Shown here: one piece after another, positions 54,730 through 63,965 of the stretch
How the letters are laid out: each line of letters starts with the position of its first letter
How positions within the stretch are numbered: the stretch's first letter is position 1
Assembly (NCBI RefSeq): GCF_013141695.1
Contig: NZ_WHNY01000045.1
Location: 52,892-116,891 of the forward strand
Length of the DNA stretch: 64,000 nucleotides
Source of the DNA: Paenibacillus plantarum
GTDB taxonomy: Bacteria > Bacillota > Bacilli > Paenibacillales > NBRC-103111
Direction: 5' to 3'
The notes under the pieces: generated by a model
Seen by the model: only the letters and a program-made list of their open reading frames with translations
What the model was told of the DNA's origin: nothing
The model's database searches: none
Position numbers and translations under genes: made by a program

Positions 54730-57700
54730 ATGTCAAATATATGGGAACAATTGCTTCATCCGCCTAATGAGTATCGGACCATCCCGTTTTGGTCATGGAA
54801 TGATAAATTAGAAATCGCTGAATTAGAACGGCAAATTGAAGAGATGCATAAAGCGGGGATTGGCGGCTTTTTCATGCATGCAAGAGGCGGACTTCAAACC
54901 CCCTACATGGGGGAGGAGTGGATGGATGCGATTCGCGCCTGTCTTGTAAAGGGCAAAGAATTAGGCATGTCGCCATGGCTGTATGATGAAAATGGGTGGC
55001 CAAGCGGCTTCGCTGACGGTAAGGTGACTGCCAAAGGCGTGGCATTTCAGCAAAAGAAGTTGCTCTGTGAACAAGCGCCTTTTCAAAGCCCCGCGCAACA
55101 TACGATAGCCTACTATGAGCTGACGGAGAGCGGGTATCGTTTACTTGGGGATGAGGCTGCAGAAAAGGCACAGCTTCGATTGTACTATGAGGTCAATCCC
55201 TATTATTTAGATGCTTTAAGCGAGCAAGCTGTGGGGGCATTCATTGAAGCTGCCTATGACGCGTATTGGGAGCGTTTTGGGGAAGAGTTCGGGGATGTCA
55301 TTCAAGGTTTTTTTACCGATGAACCTCAATTTGCTCGCGGTCAATTACCGTGGTCCTTTGAATTAGAAGCGGCATTTCTCTCAGCGAATGGGTATGAGTT
55401 GAAGGACGTATTGCCAGCGTTGTTCTTGCAAGCTGACGGCTATGCGAAAGCCAGATACGACTACTGGGCGTGTGTAACAGCGATGTTCACGAAGGCGTAT
55501 GCGAAGCAAATCGGTGACTGGTGTCAAAGTAAAGGTTGGTCCTTTACTGGACATGTTGTGGATGAACAAGCGCTGCAGATTCAAGTAACCTCTGTTGGAG
55601 ATCCCATGGCGTTCTATGAACATTTGAACATGCCAGGTTGTGATTGGCTCGGTCGTTTCATTGGAGATGAGCCGATTGTCCCGAAACAGGTCGGATCTGT
55701 CGCCCATCAACTTGGGAAAAAGCAAACGATTACCGAAAGCTTTGGCTGTTCCGGTTGGGACATTAGCTTCGCGGATTTGAAGCGAATTGGTGAATGGCAG
55801 TTCGTCCATGGCATCACGATGATTTGCCAGCATTTGCAGAGCTATAGCCTGAAAGGTCTGAGGAAGCGGGATTATCCGCCATCCTTGTTCGTCCAACAGC
55901 CGTGGTGGGAGGACTATAAGGGCTTCATTTCGCCAGATTGTCGATGCTGCTGTCGGAGGGGACAAGACAAGTCGACGTGCTGCTCTTGCACCCGATTCGC
56001 AGTGCATGGACCTTGCAGCGCGGAGAGGATCGCTCCGACATTCCGCGGTTCCACGCGGCGTTTGCTCAGCTATCACGCTGGATGTGCCAAGCCTTTATCG
56101 AGCATGATTATGGCAGTGAAAGCATCATGGAGGGGCACGGCCATGTGAAAGACGGCCAATTCATCATGGGAGAGGCGGCCTATCGTGTGGTGGTTCTGCC
56201 GCCAAGCGTGACGATTAGCCGAACGACACTAGTGCTGCTGAAACAGTTCGTGCAGCAAGGCGGACAATTGATTGCTTGCACACCCTATCCTCAGCTAGTT
56301 GAGGGTGTGGCCGAGAGTGAACTTGCGGAATTGCTCCTGCAAGCGAACAAACCAGAGTGGACATCCGCTGCGATAATGGGCGCCATAACGAAGGTCAGTG
56401 CGCCTTCGATGCGGATGACCGATGAGCGCGGAGTTACCATTGCTGCTGACACCATCAATGTACAAACCTTGGAACTCGAGGGATCTCGTTTGTATTATGT
56501 CGTCAATTCCGGGGAGGAACACTATGCTCGGGTTGACATCGAACTGCTTCATACAGGGCAAGTAAGCTTGATTGATCTAACAAGCGGCGACACGGAATGC
56601 CTTGAACAGATCGCAACGGCGGATGGCATTCTGGTTCAACTGCCGCTGCATCCTGGTCAATCCTATATGCTGCGGCTGGAGCCGTACAATGCACAACATA
56701 CGAAAATAATTGAACAAGTATCGGATAAAAGAAAGAGTGAGAGCGAGAATGAGAGTCAACCCGCCGAGACAACGATTTTAAGCTCCCATTGGGGCGTCGT
56801 TTCTCTCACCCCGAACAGCCTCACATTGGATACGTGTCGGTTACGTGTGGAGGATGGCGAGTGGTCTGAGTTACAGCCAGTGATTCTTATTCAGGAACAA
56901 TTACTAGCACGGGGTCGTTCTGTGGATATTGAGCTAGACTTTCCTTTCAATGTTGGATGGGAAACTAGCTATAACAGAGAGCTATTTGTTGTTATGGAAA
57001 GCCCTGAGCTTTTCACCATAGAAGTTAACGGTAGTAAGGTCTCCTCGGAGAGCTGTGGAACGTGGCGAGATGGATCTTTCCACAAAGTCGCTATCAGCGG
57101 CAATGTACAGCGCGGGGAAAATCACATTCACTTAAACAGGCATTTCTATAATTCGCCTGAAACGTATCAAGCGATTGAGAATGCGAAGATATTTGAATCA
57201 GAAGGCAATAAATTAACCTTTGATACCGAAATTGAGAGCATCTATCTACTTGGTGAGTTTGGGGTTGAGTCCCAATCGGGGTATGTGTACGGTGAACGAA
57301 ATGCGGTTCAAACGGAGGGGGCTTTCGTTCTCAAGGAGATTCCTCAAGTGGTGCATGCGAGTGAACTTGTTCAGCAAGGACTTCCTTTCTTCGCGGGCGC
57401 GATTCGATTACGGCAGCACATCCTTGTGAATTGGAAGGATGGCGCTGCTGCTAAGTGGTTCTTCCCTGAACCTCCTCATGCTGCTGTATGCAAACTGTGG
57501 ATAAATGGACTCGAAGTTCGAACCTTCTTGTGGGAACCGTATGAGGCTGACATTGGAGGATACCTGGTTGCTGGGGAGAATGTCATCGAAATGGAGCTGA
57601 CGAATAGCTGCCGAAACTTACTGGGTCCTCATCATCATATCCATGGTGAAATTTACAAAGTAGGCCCATCTAGCTTCACGAATACGCCAGGCTGGACGGA

Positions 57701-57800
57701 CAAAGGGATACCTCAGGGAGTTTCGATGTATGTAGACCGATTCGCGTTCGTCAAGTTCGGATTGCCAGTGCCGCCTCGTATTGTAGTTTCATTTATCTAA
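54730..57800 (+). pseudogene. Frameshifted large glycoside hydrolase (GH106-like)
   Basis: Two overlapping frames together encode one protein of about 1020 residues. Frame one (54730 to about 55926) holds a TIM-barrel-like catalytic part with RTIPFWSWND, MHKAGIGGFFMHARGG and WLYDENGWPSG, resembling GH106 and related rhamnosidase-like families. After YKGF near 55926 it runs into Cys/Arg-rich nonsense and stops at 56148. The natural continuation, HFARLSMLLSEGTRQVDVLLLHP, lies in the other frame and runs to 57800 with beta-sandwich domains. One missing base near 55924-55930 would restore it. This is either a true mutation or a sequencing error; no classic slippery heptamer is seen. No signal peptide. 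Family assignment is tentative. Confidence 0.7.
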
Positions 57801-57847
57801 AAAACAGATCATAGACAGATGTTCATCTGCCTGTGATCTGTTTTTTT
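57801..57847 (+). terminator. Terminator after the large glycosidase
   Basis: AAAACAGATCA pairs with TGATCTGTTTT, with an inner CAGAT/ATCTG stem, followed by a T-run. It starts right after the stop codon at 57800. Confidence 0.92.
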
Positions 57848-57852
57848 GCTTT

Positions 57853-58042
57853 TAACTGTAAAACATACAGTTAATTTCGCCTGAATTCAATATTTACATG
57901 GCATACATGTAAAACATACAGTTACTTTCAATGCATCTCGTCGAAAATGGAAGAATGCAGGGAATTACATGTACATTTTCCATTTATTACACAAAAATGA
58001 CTAATAAGCTGAAAAATAGCTGGAGTTTTTCCAGTTATTTGG
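57853..58042. repeat. Dispersed intergenic repeat units
   Basis: TAACTGTA, five bases, TACAGTTA is a perfect inverted repeat at 57853-57873. A second partial copy (TGTAAAACATACAGTTA) lies at 57908-57924. CTGGA/TCCAG and TCCAGTTATTTGGA near 58020-58042 match pieces of the gap at 33008-33132. No gene was found in 57848-58097. Confidence 0.65.
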
Positions 58043-58097
58043 ATCGCGCTGTGGTTTCATATGCGAGTTGGAGCAGCACGCGCAACCGTTTAATTCG

Positions 58098-58919
58098 TTA
58101 ATTCAACTCTCTAAATCGCTCCGGCGTAAGGCCAATCTGTTTGCGAAAACTCGCTATGAAGTGGCTCGTATCCCGAAACCCTACATGTACAGCTATCTCT
58201 TTAACGGCTACATGTCTGTCGGCAAGCAGCATTTCTTTGGATTTGCGAAGTCGCATCATGATGAGGTAGGCATAAGGAGAGAGGCCGAAAGCATGCTGAA
58301 ACAACGTATTCAAATGTCGTGGTGTAATCGCAAGGACAGCAGCCATATGTTCAATCCCGGTATCCGGATTCGGATAGTGATCTTCTAGCCAATCCGTTAG
58401 TGGCTGTAAGTGAAGCATCTGATTCGTAATCGAGGTGCGATTATTGATTTGTGCGTGCTTTTTTATCTGAATCAAGAAATGGTACAAATCTGCGGATGCA
58501 TCATAGCCGGAATAATCAGCTTGCGTCTGAAGTTTGTTCAAAATATGGGTGAGAGCTAGGTTTAAAGGACCTTCCTCATCCCAACGGAAGACGGCAGATT
58601 CCAGCATGCCTAATGTGCTTAAGATCGTATGCACACTAGTGCCTCCGAACGTAACGTACTGTGTGCACCAGGTATCCGTAACGGCATAATAAGCGTGCGG
58701 TTCACCAGGCAGCATGAGGACGCCAGAGCCTTTTGATAAAAGGATTTTCCTATTGCCCATTTCATATTCGCCACAACCAGAGAAAGTCTGCAGCCATTGA
58801 TAGTGAGGGAGGCCATCTTTGCGGTTGAGCATCTCCTGATCTTCGTGATGACCAATACTGTCTATATATAGAGGATAGGGCTGGGCTGAACTAGGGGTTA
58901 GTAGAAAACGAGTATGCAC
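58098..58919 (-). CDS. AraC family transcriptional regulator with cupin-like N-terminus
   Basis: A 273-residue soluble regulator. The N-terminal half (about 20-130) is an AraC ligand-binding beta-barrel (LMLPGEPHAYYAVTDTW). The C-terminal double helix-turn-helix covers about 170-272, with IEHMAAVLAITPRHLNTLFQHAFGLSPY and AVHVGFRDTSHFIASFRKQIGLTPERF. The start is GTG at 58919. It diverges from the GH42 gene with overlapping promoters in between and probably controls it. Confidence 0.9.
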   Translation of the reverse strand: MHTRFLLTPSSAQPYPLYIDSIGHHEDQEMLNRKDGLPHYQWLQTFSGCGEYEMGNRKILLSKGSGVLMLPGEPHAYYAVTDTWCTQYVTFGGTSVHTILSTLGMLESAVFRWDEEGPLNLALTHILNKLQTQADYSGYDASADLYHFLIQIKKHAQINNRTSITNQMLHLQPLTDWLEDHYPNPDTGIEHMAAVLAITPRHLNTLFQHAFGLSPYAYLIMMRLRKSKEMLLADRHVAVKEIAVHVGFRDTSHFIASFRKQIGLTPERFRELN

Positions 58920-58953
58920 AACGAATCATCCTGTTCCATTTTCTTATATAGGA

Positions 58954-58998
58954 TTGCAATTATATTATATTTTAACATGAATATGAATTTAATATAAT
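58954..58998. promoter_or_regulatory. Overlapping divergent promoters of AraC and GH42 genes
   Basis: On the plus strand TTTAAC (58971-58976), 16 bp, TATAAT (58993-58998) points to the GH42 gene. On the minus strand TTAAAT, 17 bp, TATAAT points to the AraC gene; the two overlap. The region is very AT-rich, so the assignments are tentative. Confidence 0.45.
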
Positions 58999-59039
58999 GT
59001 ACTTATTCTTATATGAAATTACTTGAAGAGGTGCGAATC

Positions 59040-61067
59040 GTGATACATCCTAAGCTGCCGAAAATTTGGTATGGTGGAGATTACAATCCAGAACAATGGG
59101 ATAAAGAGGTTATGGATGAGGATTTACGCATGTTTAATCTTGCGGGAATTGATGTCGCAACGATTAATGTTTTCTCGTGGGCGCTGTCACAACCGAATGA
59201 AGATACTTACGATTTTACTTGGCTAGATGACATCATTAATCGTCTCCACGCGAATGGAACCTATGTGTGTTTGGCTACAAGTACCGGGGCTCATCCTGCT
59301 TGGATGGCTAAGAAACATCCAGATGTTTGTCGCGTGGATTTTGAAGGACGCAAACATAAATTTGGCATGAGGCATAATTCTTGCCCCAACAGTCCAACAT
59401 TTCGTACCTATTCGGAGCGAATTGCAGAGAAATTAGCTGAACGATACAAAGGTCATGAACCCATTCTCATATGGCACGTTTCCAATGAATATGGTGGTTA
59501 TTGCTACTGTGATAACTGCGCGGAGGCATTTCGAACTTGGCTGCAAGAGCGCTATACAACATTAGATCAATTAAATAAGGCTTGGTATACCGGTTTCTGG
59601 GGACATACGTTCTACGAGTGGGATGAAATCGTTCCGCCAAATGCACTTTCGGAGGAAACGGCTGGCGATCGTTCACGCTTCCAATCGATTTCATTAGATT
59701 ATCGTAGATTCATGTCCGATAGTTTACTGGATTGCTACAAGTTGGAGTATAACGCGATCAGACGTCATTCCCCTGAGCTGCCAATTACGACGAATTTAAT
59801 GGGTCTTTACAAAGAATTAGACTATTTCAAATGGGCGCCTTATTTGGATGTCATCTCATGGGACAACTATCCATCGCTTGACACGCCGGTCAGTCTCACT
59901 TCCATGACGCATGATCTTATGCGTGGATTAAAAGACGGTCAGCCGTTCATGCTAATGGAACAAACACCAAGTCAACAGAACTGGCAAAAATATAACTCGT
60001 TGAAACGTCCTGGTGTTATGAAACTATGGAGCTATCAAGCGGTTGCCCATGGTGCAGATACGATATTATTTTTCCAATTGCGTCGTTCCGCAGGTGCTTG
60101 TGAGAAATTCCATGGCGCTGTCATTGAGCATGTTGGACATGAACATACACGTGTATTCCGTGAATGCGCGGAGTTAGGGCATGAACTGGTGCGCTTATCA
60201 GATAAAGTATTGGACGCAAGAGTGCAAGCACGAGTGGGTATTGTTTTCGATTGGGAAAACCGCTGGGCGGTTGGCCTGTCGAGCGGCCCGACAATCGCAC
60301 TAGATTATGTAGATGAAGTTCATAAATATTATGACGCTCTATTCCAACAAAATATTCAAGCGGACCTCATCGGCACGGATACGGATCTCACGGGCTACGA
60401 TATTGTCATTGCACCTGTACTCTATATGGTGAAAGAGGGATATGCGAAGCGCGTGGAACAATTCGTTCATGCAGGAGGAACCTTCCTGACTACTTTCTTC
60501 AGCGGTATCGTCAACGAGCATGATCGCGTAACCCTTGGTGGATATCCGGGTGAGCTGCGCAATGTTCTTGGCATTTGGGCAGAAGAAATCGATGCGTTAT
60601 TCCCAGATCAGAGCAACCAAATTCAGCTGAATGAGCAATGGGGCAGCCTAGCTGGGAGCTACGAATGCGGTATCCTGTGTGATTTAATCCATGCTGAGGG
60701 AGCCGAAGTAAAAGCTGTATATGGCCAGGATTTCTATCAAGGCATGCCTGTATTGACTGTAAATAAATTCGGAGCGGGGCAAGCTTGGTACGTCGCTTCC
60801 AGTCCTGAGCCAGCATTTTTACAAGGGCTGCTAGGCAACTTGTGCCAGGATAAAGGGATTAGTGCACCAATCCCACCTGTGCCTGGTGTTGAAGTTTCTA
60901 CGAGAACCAATGAACAGAACGAGTCATTTGTCTTTATTTTAAACCATAATGATCAAGCTACTACGATTTCTCTCGGGGATTTGAAGGGGACGGATTTACT
61001 ATCCGGCGATTTCATTGAACATGAAGCAACACTTGCAGCCAAGCAAGTCCTCCTCATTGAAAAGTAG
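59040..61067 (+). CDS. GH42 beta-galactosidase
   Basis: A 675-residue cytoplasmic enzyme that removes terminal beta-linked galactose. The N-terminus KIWYGGDYNPEQW is characteristic of GH42. The acid/base is Glu150 in WHVSNEYGG and the nucleophile Glu307 in MLMEQTPSQQNW. A Cys cluster in NEYGGYCYCDNCAEAF is the zinc site of the family. The trimerisation domain (about 385-600) and a C-terminal beta domain follow. I choose GTG 59040, six bases after AGAGGTG; ATG 59013 lacks a ribosome binding site. The AraC regulator gene diverges from it and a terminator follows at 61322. Confidence 0.93.
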   Translation: MIHPKLPKIWYGGDYNPEQWDKEVMDEDLRMFNLAGIDVATINVFSWALSQPNEDTYDFTWLDDIINRLHANGTYVCLATSTGAHPAWMAKKHPDVCRVDFEGRKHKFGMRHNSCPNSPTFRTYSERIAEKLAERYKGHEPILIWHVSNEYGGYCYCDNCAEAFRTWLQERYTTLDQLNKAWYTGFWGHTFYEWDEIVPPNALSEETAGDRSRFQSISLDYRRFMSDSLLDCYKLEYNAIRRHSPELPITTNLMGLYKELDYFKWAPYLDVISWDNYPSLDTPVSLTSMTHDLMRGLKDGQPFMLMEQTPSQQNWQKYNSLKRPGVMKLWSYQAVAHGADTILFFQLRRSAGACEKFHGAVIEHVGHEHTRVFRECAELGHELVRLSDKVLDARVQARVGIVFDWENRWAVGLSSGPTIALDYVDEVHKYYDALFQQNIQADLIGTDTDLTGYDIVIAPVLYMVKEGYAKRVEQFVHAGGTFLTTFFSGIVNEHDRVTLGGYPGELRNVLGIWAEEIDALFPDQSNQIQLNEQWGSLAGSYECGILCDLIHAEGAEVKAVYGQDFYQGMPVLTVNKFGAGQAWYVASSPEPAFLQGLLGNLCQDKGISAPIPPVPGVEVSTRTNEQNESFVFILNHNDQATTISLGDLKGTDLLSGDFIEHEATLAAKQVLLIEK

Positions 61068-61115
61068 ACTCATTTTCTATTTGTAGGTACTGCCCAGTAG
61101 GGCAACTGGTAGGAG

Positions 61116-61296
61116 GGGGAACGAGGATCCTCTATTTGCGGCAAATAGGTAAAATGGACTGGGAAAGGGAACCACAGTACGCTATTCGTCCGTAAAACGG
61201 CAAAAACCACAAAAAACGAACAAATAGCGCACGTACGTTCCTCTTCTCACCGCAAAGGGAGGGTTTTGCCTAAATAGTGCACTCACGTTCCTCTCC
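61116..61296. repeat. Four-copy intergenic repeat, two orientations
   Basis: The unit AATAG, eight variable bases, SGTTCCYC occurs inverted at 61116-61138 and 61167-61188, and forward at 61221-61244 and 61271-61295. Spacing is about 50 bp. It fills the 313-bp gap after the GH42 gene; no coding sequence was found there. Confidence 0.7.
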
Positions 61297-61321
61297 AATC
61301 GTTTGAGAAAATCAATCAATG

Positions 61322-61351
61322 AAAGCCCTACATAAAGATGTAGGGCTTTTT
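61322..61351 (+). terminator. Terminator between GH42 and PhyH-like genes
   Basis: AAAGCCCTACAT and ATGTAGGGCTTT form a perfect 12-bp stem around AAAG, followed by Ts. It may serve both convergent genes. Confidence 0.92.
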
Positions 61352-61380
61352 ACATTATAGTGCGTGTTAACTACATATGG

Positions 61381-62163
61381 CTAAGCGTCTTTAATAATCT
61401 TGTAGTTAGGCTTCACTTTCGTGAAATTTGGATTTTCCCCGCTAACCATTAACCCCATGCCCCAGTCAAAATGCTCTTGCGTGGTCGGGAAATCACTCGC
61501 CTCCCGATATTGAAACAACACATTTCTCCGAGTTCTCGAGCTCTTATTGGAAGATGAACCATGGATCGTTAAGTAGTTGAAGAATAGAACATCGCCAGCT
61601 TCCGCTTCACAAGGTGTTCCCATATGGATTGGATACTCTTTGTGATTGAGGTAATGCGTACCGACATGTTGCAAGCTTCCTGCAAGATGTGAGCCCGGGA
61701 TGACGCGTAGACAGCCATTCTCTTCATCCGCACGATCCAAGTGAACACTAGCCGCTAACATCGTATGGTTCTCATGCGGGAAATACGGATAATCTTGATG
61801 CATCGGGAAGGCAGCGCCGTTCTCTGGTGGCTTGACCAGCATTTTGGAATGATGAAGCTGAACGTTGGGCCCAATAATTTGTCTCAAAACCGCTACCATA
61901 TTCGGATGAATGACGGCTCGCATGAAGGAAGCATCGTGATAATGCACATCATGGAAGCCTTTAAGAACAAGCTTCTTCAGCTCTTCAGCAGGTAGATAAT
62001 CCCCTTGCCAAGCAGCATTACTATCGGCTTTCGCGTGAGCAGCACGTAGAATAATGTTCTCAACAGCCTCTCTCATCTCCACAACTTCCGCTTCATTAAA
62101 TACCCCTTTGACTAGCAAGTAACCATTTTCTTTGTAAAAATCGACATCTTTAGGTTGTATCAT
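61381..62163 (-). CDS. Phytanoyl-CoA dioxygenase (PhyH) family protein
   Basis: A 260-residue Fe(II)/2-oxoglutarate-dependent oxygenase-like protein. Iron ligands are visible as His122 and Asp124 in MHQDYPYF and His201 in TIHGSSSNKSS; Arg210 is a candidate 2-oxoglutarate contact. HLDRADEENGCLRVIPGSH is the typical family stretch. Bacterial members hydroxylate varied small molecules; the substrate here is unknown. The ATG has GGAGG upstream. It diverges from an AraC regulator gene, an arrangement that suggests local control. Confidence 0.9.
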   Translation of the reverse strand: MIQPKDVDFYKENGYLLVKGVFNEAEVVEMREAVENIILRAAHAKADSNAAWQGDYLPAEELKKLVLKGFHDVHYHDASFMRAVIHPNMVAVLRQIIGPNVQLHHSKMLVKPPENGAAFPMHQDYPYFPHENHTMLAASVHLDRADEENGCLRVIPGSHLAGSLQHVGTHYLNHKEYPIHMGTPCEAEAGDVLFFNYLTIHGSSSNKSSRTRRNVLFQYREASDFPTTQEHFDWGMGLMVSGENPNFTKVKPNYKIIKDA

Positions 62164-62303
62164 CGTACCATGCCTCCAATTTGTAGTTGCTCATTAAGCC
62201 GCTTTCTATCTATAATTATAGGAGAAATCGATGGTGTAATCTTTTTCAACAGAGGACATACTTTTGCACAATAAGGCCATTTTTCCCGAAAAAGGTGAAG
62301 CTC

Positions 62304-63167
62304 ATGTTTCAGTATAAGGAAACGTATGCGATGTTGAATGAAGCTTTAACCGTAATCCAAGGCGCGGAAGCTGTCTTTAAAGTACATTATTGGGGAGTGG
62401 ATCCTTGTTTGTATGATAATCAACCCCATAAGCATTCTTTTTTCGAGATCTGTTACATTTTGGATGGAGAAGGTCTGTATTCAGAGGAAGACATGGTCTA
62501 TCCACTTCGAGCAGGCACGCTTTTTTGCTCAAAACCCGGTATTACCCACCAAATTCGTACGGAAAAAGGGTTGAATATTTTATTTATCGCGTTTGAGCTG
62601 GATGAAACCTTATGTGATGATGCAATGCGTGAAACATTCAATGGGCTTGCACTCCACGGTGATGCCGTTCTGTATGAGGCAGATGATGTACCAACTGTGC
62701 AATTATGGCGATCACTTCTCATCCGAGAGGGGCACGGAAGTTTACCGTATTCAGCCATTCATTCGGTTGCCTATGCCTTGCTGGTGTCGTTCCCGGCTGT
62801 ATTCGGAAGGCAATCTAAGATGCCTATTATCCGGCATAAAAGCACACATATTTTGATGCGGCGGGCCAAACTCTATATCCGTGATAATCTCTCGCAAGCC
62901 CTTCAGCTCAAAGATGTTGCAAGCTATTTGAGTGTTTCGGAGCGCCATCTGTCTCGGCTATTTTCAGAGGGAATCCATGAGAGCTTCACTAATTTCATTC
63001 GGAGTGAGCGTATTCGCCAAGCGGCGCACCTGCTGCTGAGCAGCGACCTGCCCATTAAAGAAATTGCTGAAATGACGGGGTTTTCTTCCGTTCATTATTT
63101 TACACGTACGTTCTTACTGGAGAAGAAGGTCCCCCCTGGCCGTTTCCGCCAAAAAGAGAAGCGATAG
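62304..63167 (+). CDS. AraC family transcriptional regulator with cupin N-terminus
   Basis: A 288-residue regulator. The N-terminal cupin-like sensor (about 20-110) contains HKHSFFEICYILDGEG and LFCSKPGITHQI. The C-terminal helix-turn-helix pair covers about 190-285 with LKDVASYLSVSERHLSRLFSE and IAEMTGFSSVHYFTRTFLLEKKVPPGRF. AAAGGTGA precedes the ATG at 62304; an open frame back to 62187 has no such site. It is divergent from the PhyH-like gene and probably regulates it. Confidence 0.9.
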   Translation: MFQYKETYAMLNEALTVIQGAEAVFKVHYWGVDPCLYDNQPHKHSFFEICYILDGEGLYSEEDMVYPLRAGTLFCSKPGITHQIRTEKGLNILFIAFELDETLCDDAMRETFNGLALHGDAVLYEADDVPTVQLWRSLLIREGHGSLPYSAIHSVAYALLVSFPAVFGRQSKMPIIRHKSTHILMRRAKLYIRDNLSQALQLKDVASYLSVSERHLSRLFSEGIHESFTNFIRSERIRQAAHLLLSSDLPIKEIAEMTGFSSVHYFTRTFLLEKKVPPGRFRQKEKR

Positions 63168-63187
63168 AATGGCTAACAATTTGCTAC

Positions 63188-63216
63188 TTATGTTAATTCT
63201 ACCCATACCGTATAAT
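63188..63216 (+). promoter_or_regulatory. Possible promoter of the YvbH-like gene
   Basis: TATAAT at 63211-63216 is a perfect -10; the best -35 at 17 bp is the poor TTATGT (63188-63193). The neighbouring TGTTAA (63191-63196) is not followed by the rest of the regulon motif. Confidence 0.45.
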
Positions 63217-63260
63217 GGGATAAGTCTACATACATTTTAATTAGTGAGAGGATGGTTCCA

Positions 63261-63875
63261 GTGTTCAAGAAGTTTGCAGCAGACGCATTAGGCTTAAGTG
63301 ATATCGGTAAAGTAATTAGTCCAGCAGATTTTGATAAGGTTGATTCTGATGATTATGTGATGCATGAGGATGGCGAGAAGATTTACTTCATCATCAAGTC
63401 CAAGAAAGACGAATATTGTTTCACGAACCTTGCACTCATCCATTTGGATGGAGATAGTGCGATTAGCTCTAAGCGAGTACTGAAACGTTTCAGCTATCAT
63501 ACTCATGCGATCTCCCAAGTATATATGGAAACGGCAGGAACGATCGATCTTGATGTTGAGATCAAATTCGTTATCGGTAACACGAACTTCTCCATTGATG
63601 TGGATAAAAAGCAAATTGAACAGATCAAAGATTTGTACAAAGCTTTGATTAAAATTTCCGAGACAGTTGCCCATAATGAGGAAATGTTCGAATACGCTAA
63701 GCAAAGTGTAGCTGTTGCGAAGGAAGCCACTGGCCGTATCTCAACACAAACGACTTCTCCGGTTACCCAATTCGATGCGATTACGGAATCCACCTACAAC
63801 TGGTTAAAAGGTAAGCATACGGAATTGAAGGTTAAGGATTTCGGTGCTATTTTTGAACGTTATATTAATAATTAA
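63261..63875 (+). CDS. yvbH: YvbH-like bacterial PH-domain protein
   Basis: A 204-residue cytoplasmic protein. The start MFKKFAADALGLSDIG, the DSDDYVMHEDGEKIYFIIKSKKDEYCFTN block and the overall length match the YvbH family as I recall it from Bacillus, with a bacterial pleckstrin-homology domain over about 35-125 and a helical C-terminal half. The function is not established. GTG 63261 is chosen since GAGAGG lies nine bases upstream; ATG 63252 would have no spacing. It appears unrelated to the sugar locus. Confidence 0.82.
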   Translation: MFKKFAADALGLSDIGKVISPADFDKVDSDDYVMHEDGEKIYFIIKSKKDEYCFTNLALIHLDGDSAISSKRVLKRFSYHTHAISQVYMETAGTIDLDVEIKFVIGNTNFSIDVDKKQIEQIKDLYKALIKISETVAHNEEMFEYAKQSVAVAKEATGRISTQTTSPVTQFDAITESTYNWLKGKHTELKVKDFGAIFERYINN

Positions 63876-63965
63876 TTGTGAGGAAATTCAGTTAGATTAG
63901 TTTAGTTCCATATAATTGGTTGATTCTTACATATTTTTACTGAGATTATGCCTGCACCACCTGAG

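Noticed and set aside
55924..55935. Programmed ribosomal frameshift in the glycosidase
   Set aside because: No canonical slippery heptamer or clear downstream structure was seen, and the family is not known for recoding.
55381..56076. A 231-codon minus-strand open frame
   Set aside because: It is antisense to the glycosidase; its composition follows from the plus-strand codons and it matches no family.
63191..63216. A sixth regulon operator before the YvbH-like gene
   Set aside because: Only TGTTAA matches; the CRAAR and ATGTAKATTG parts are missing and the -10 lies too close.
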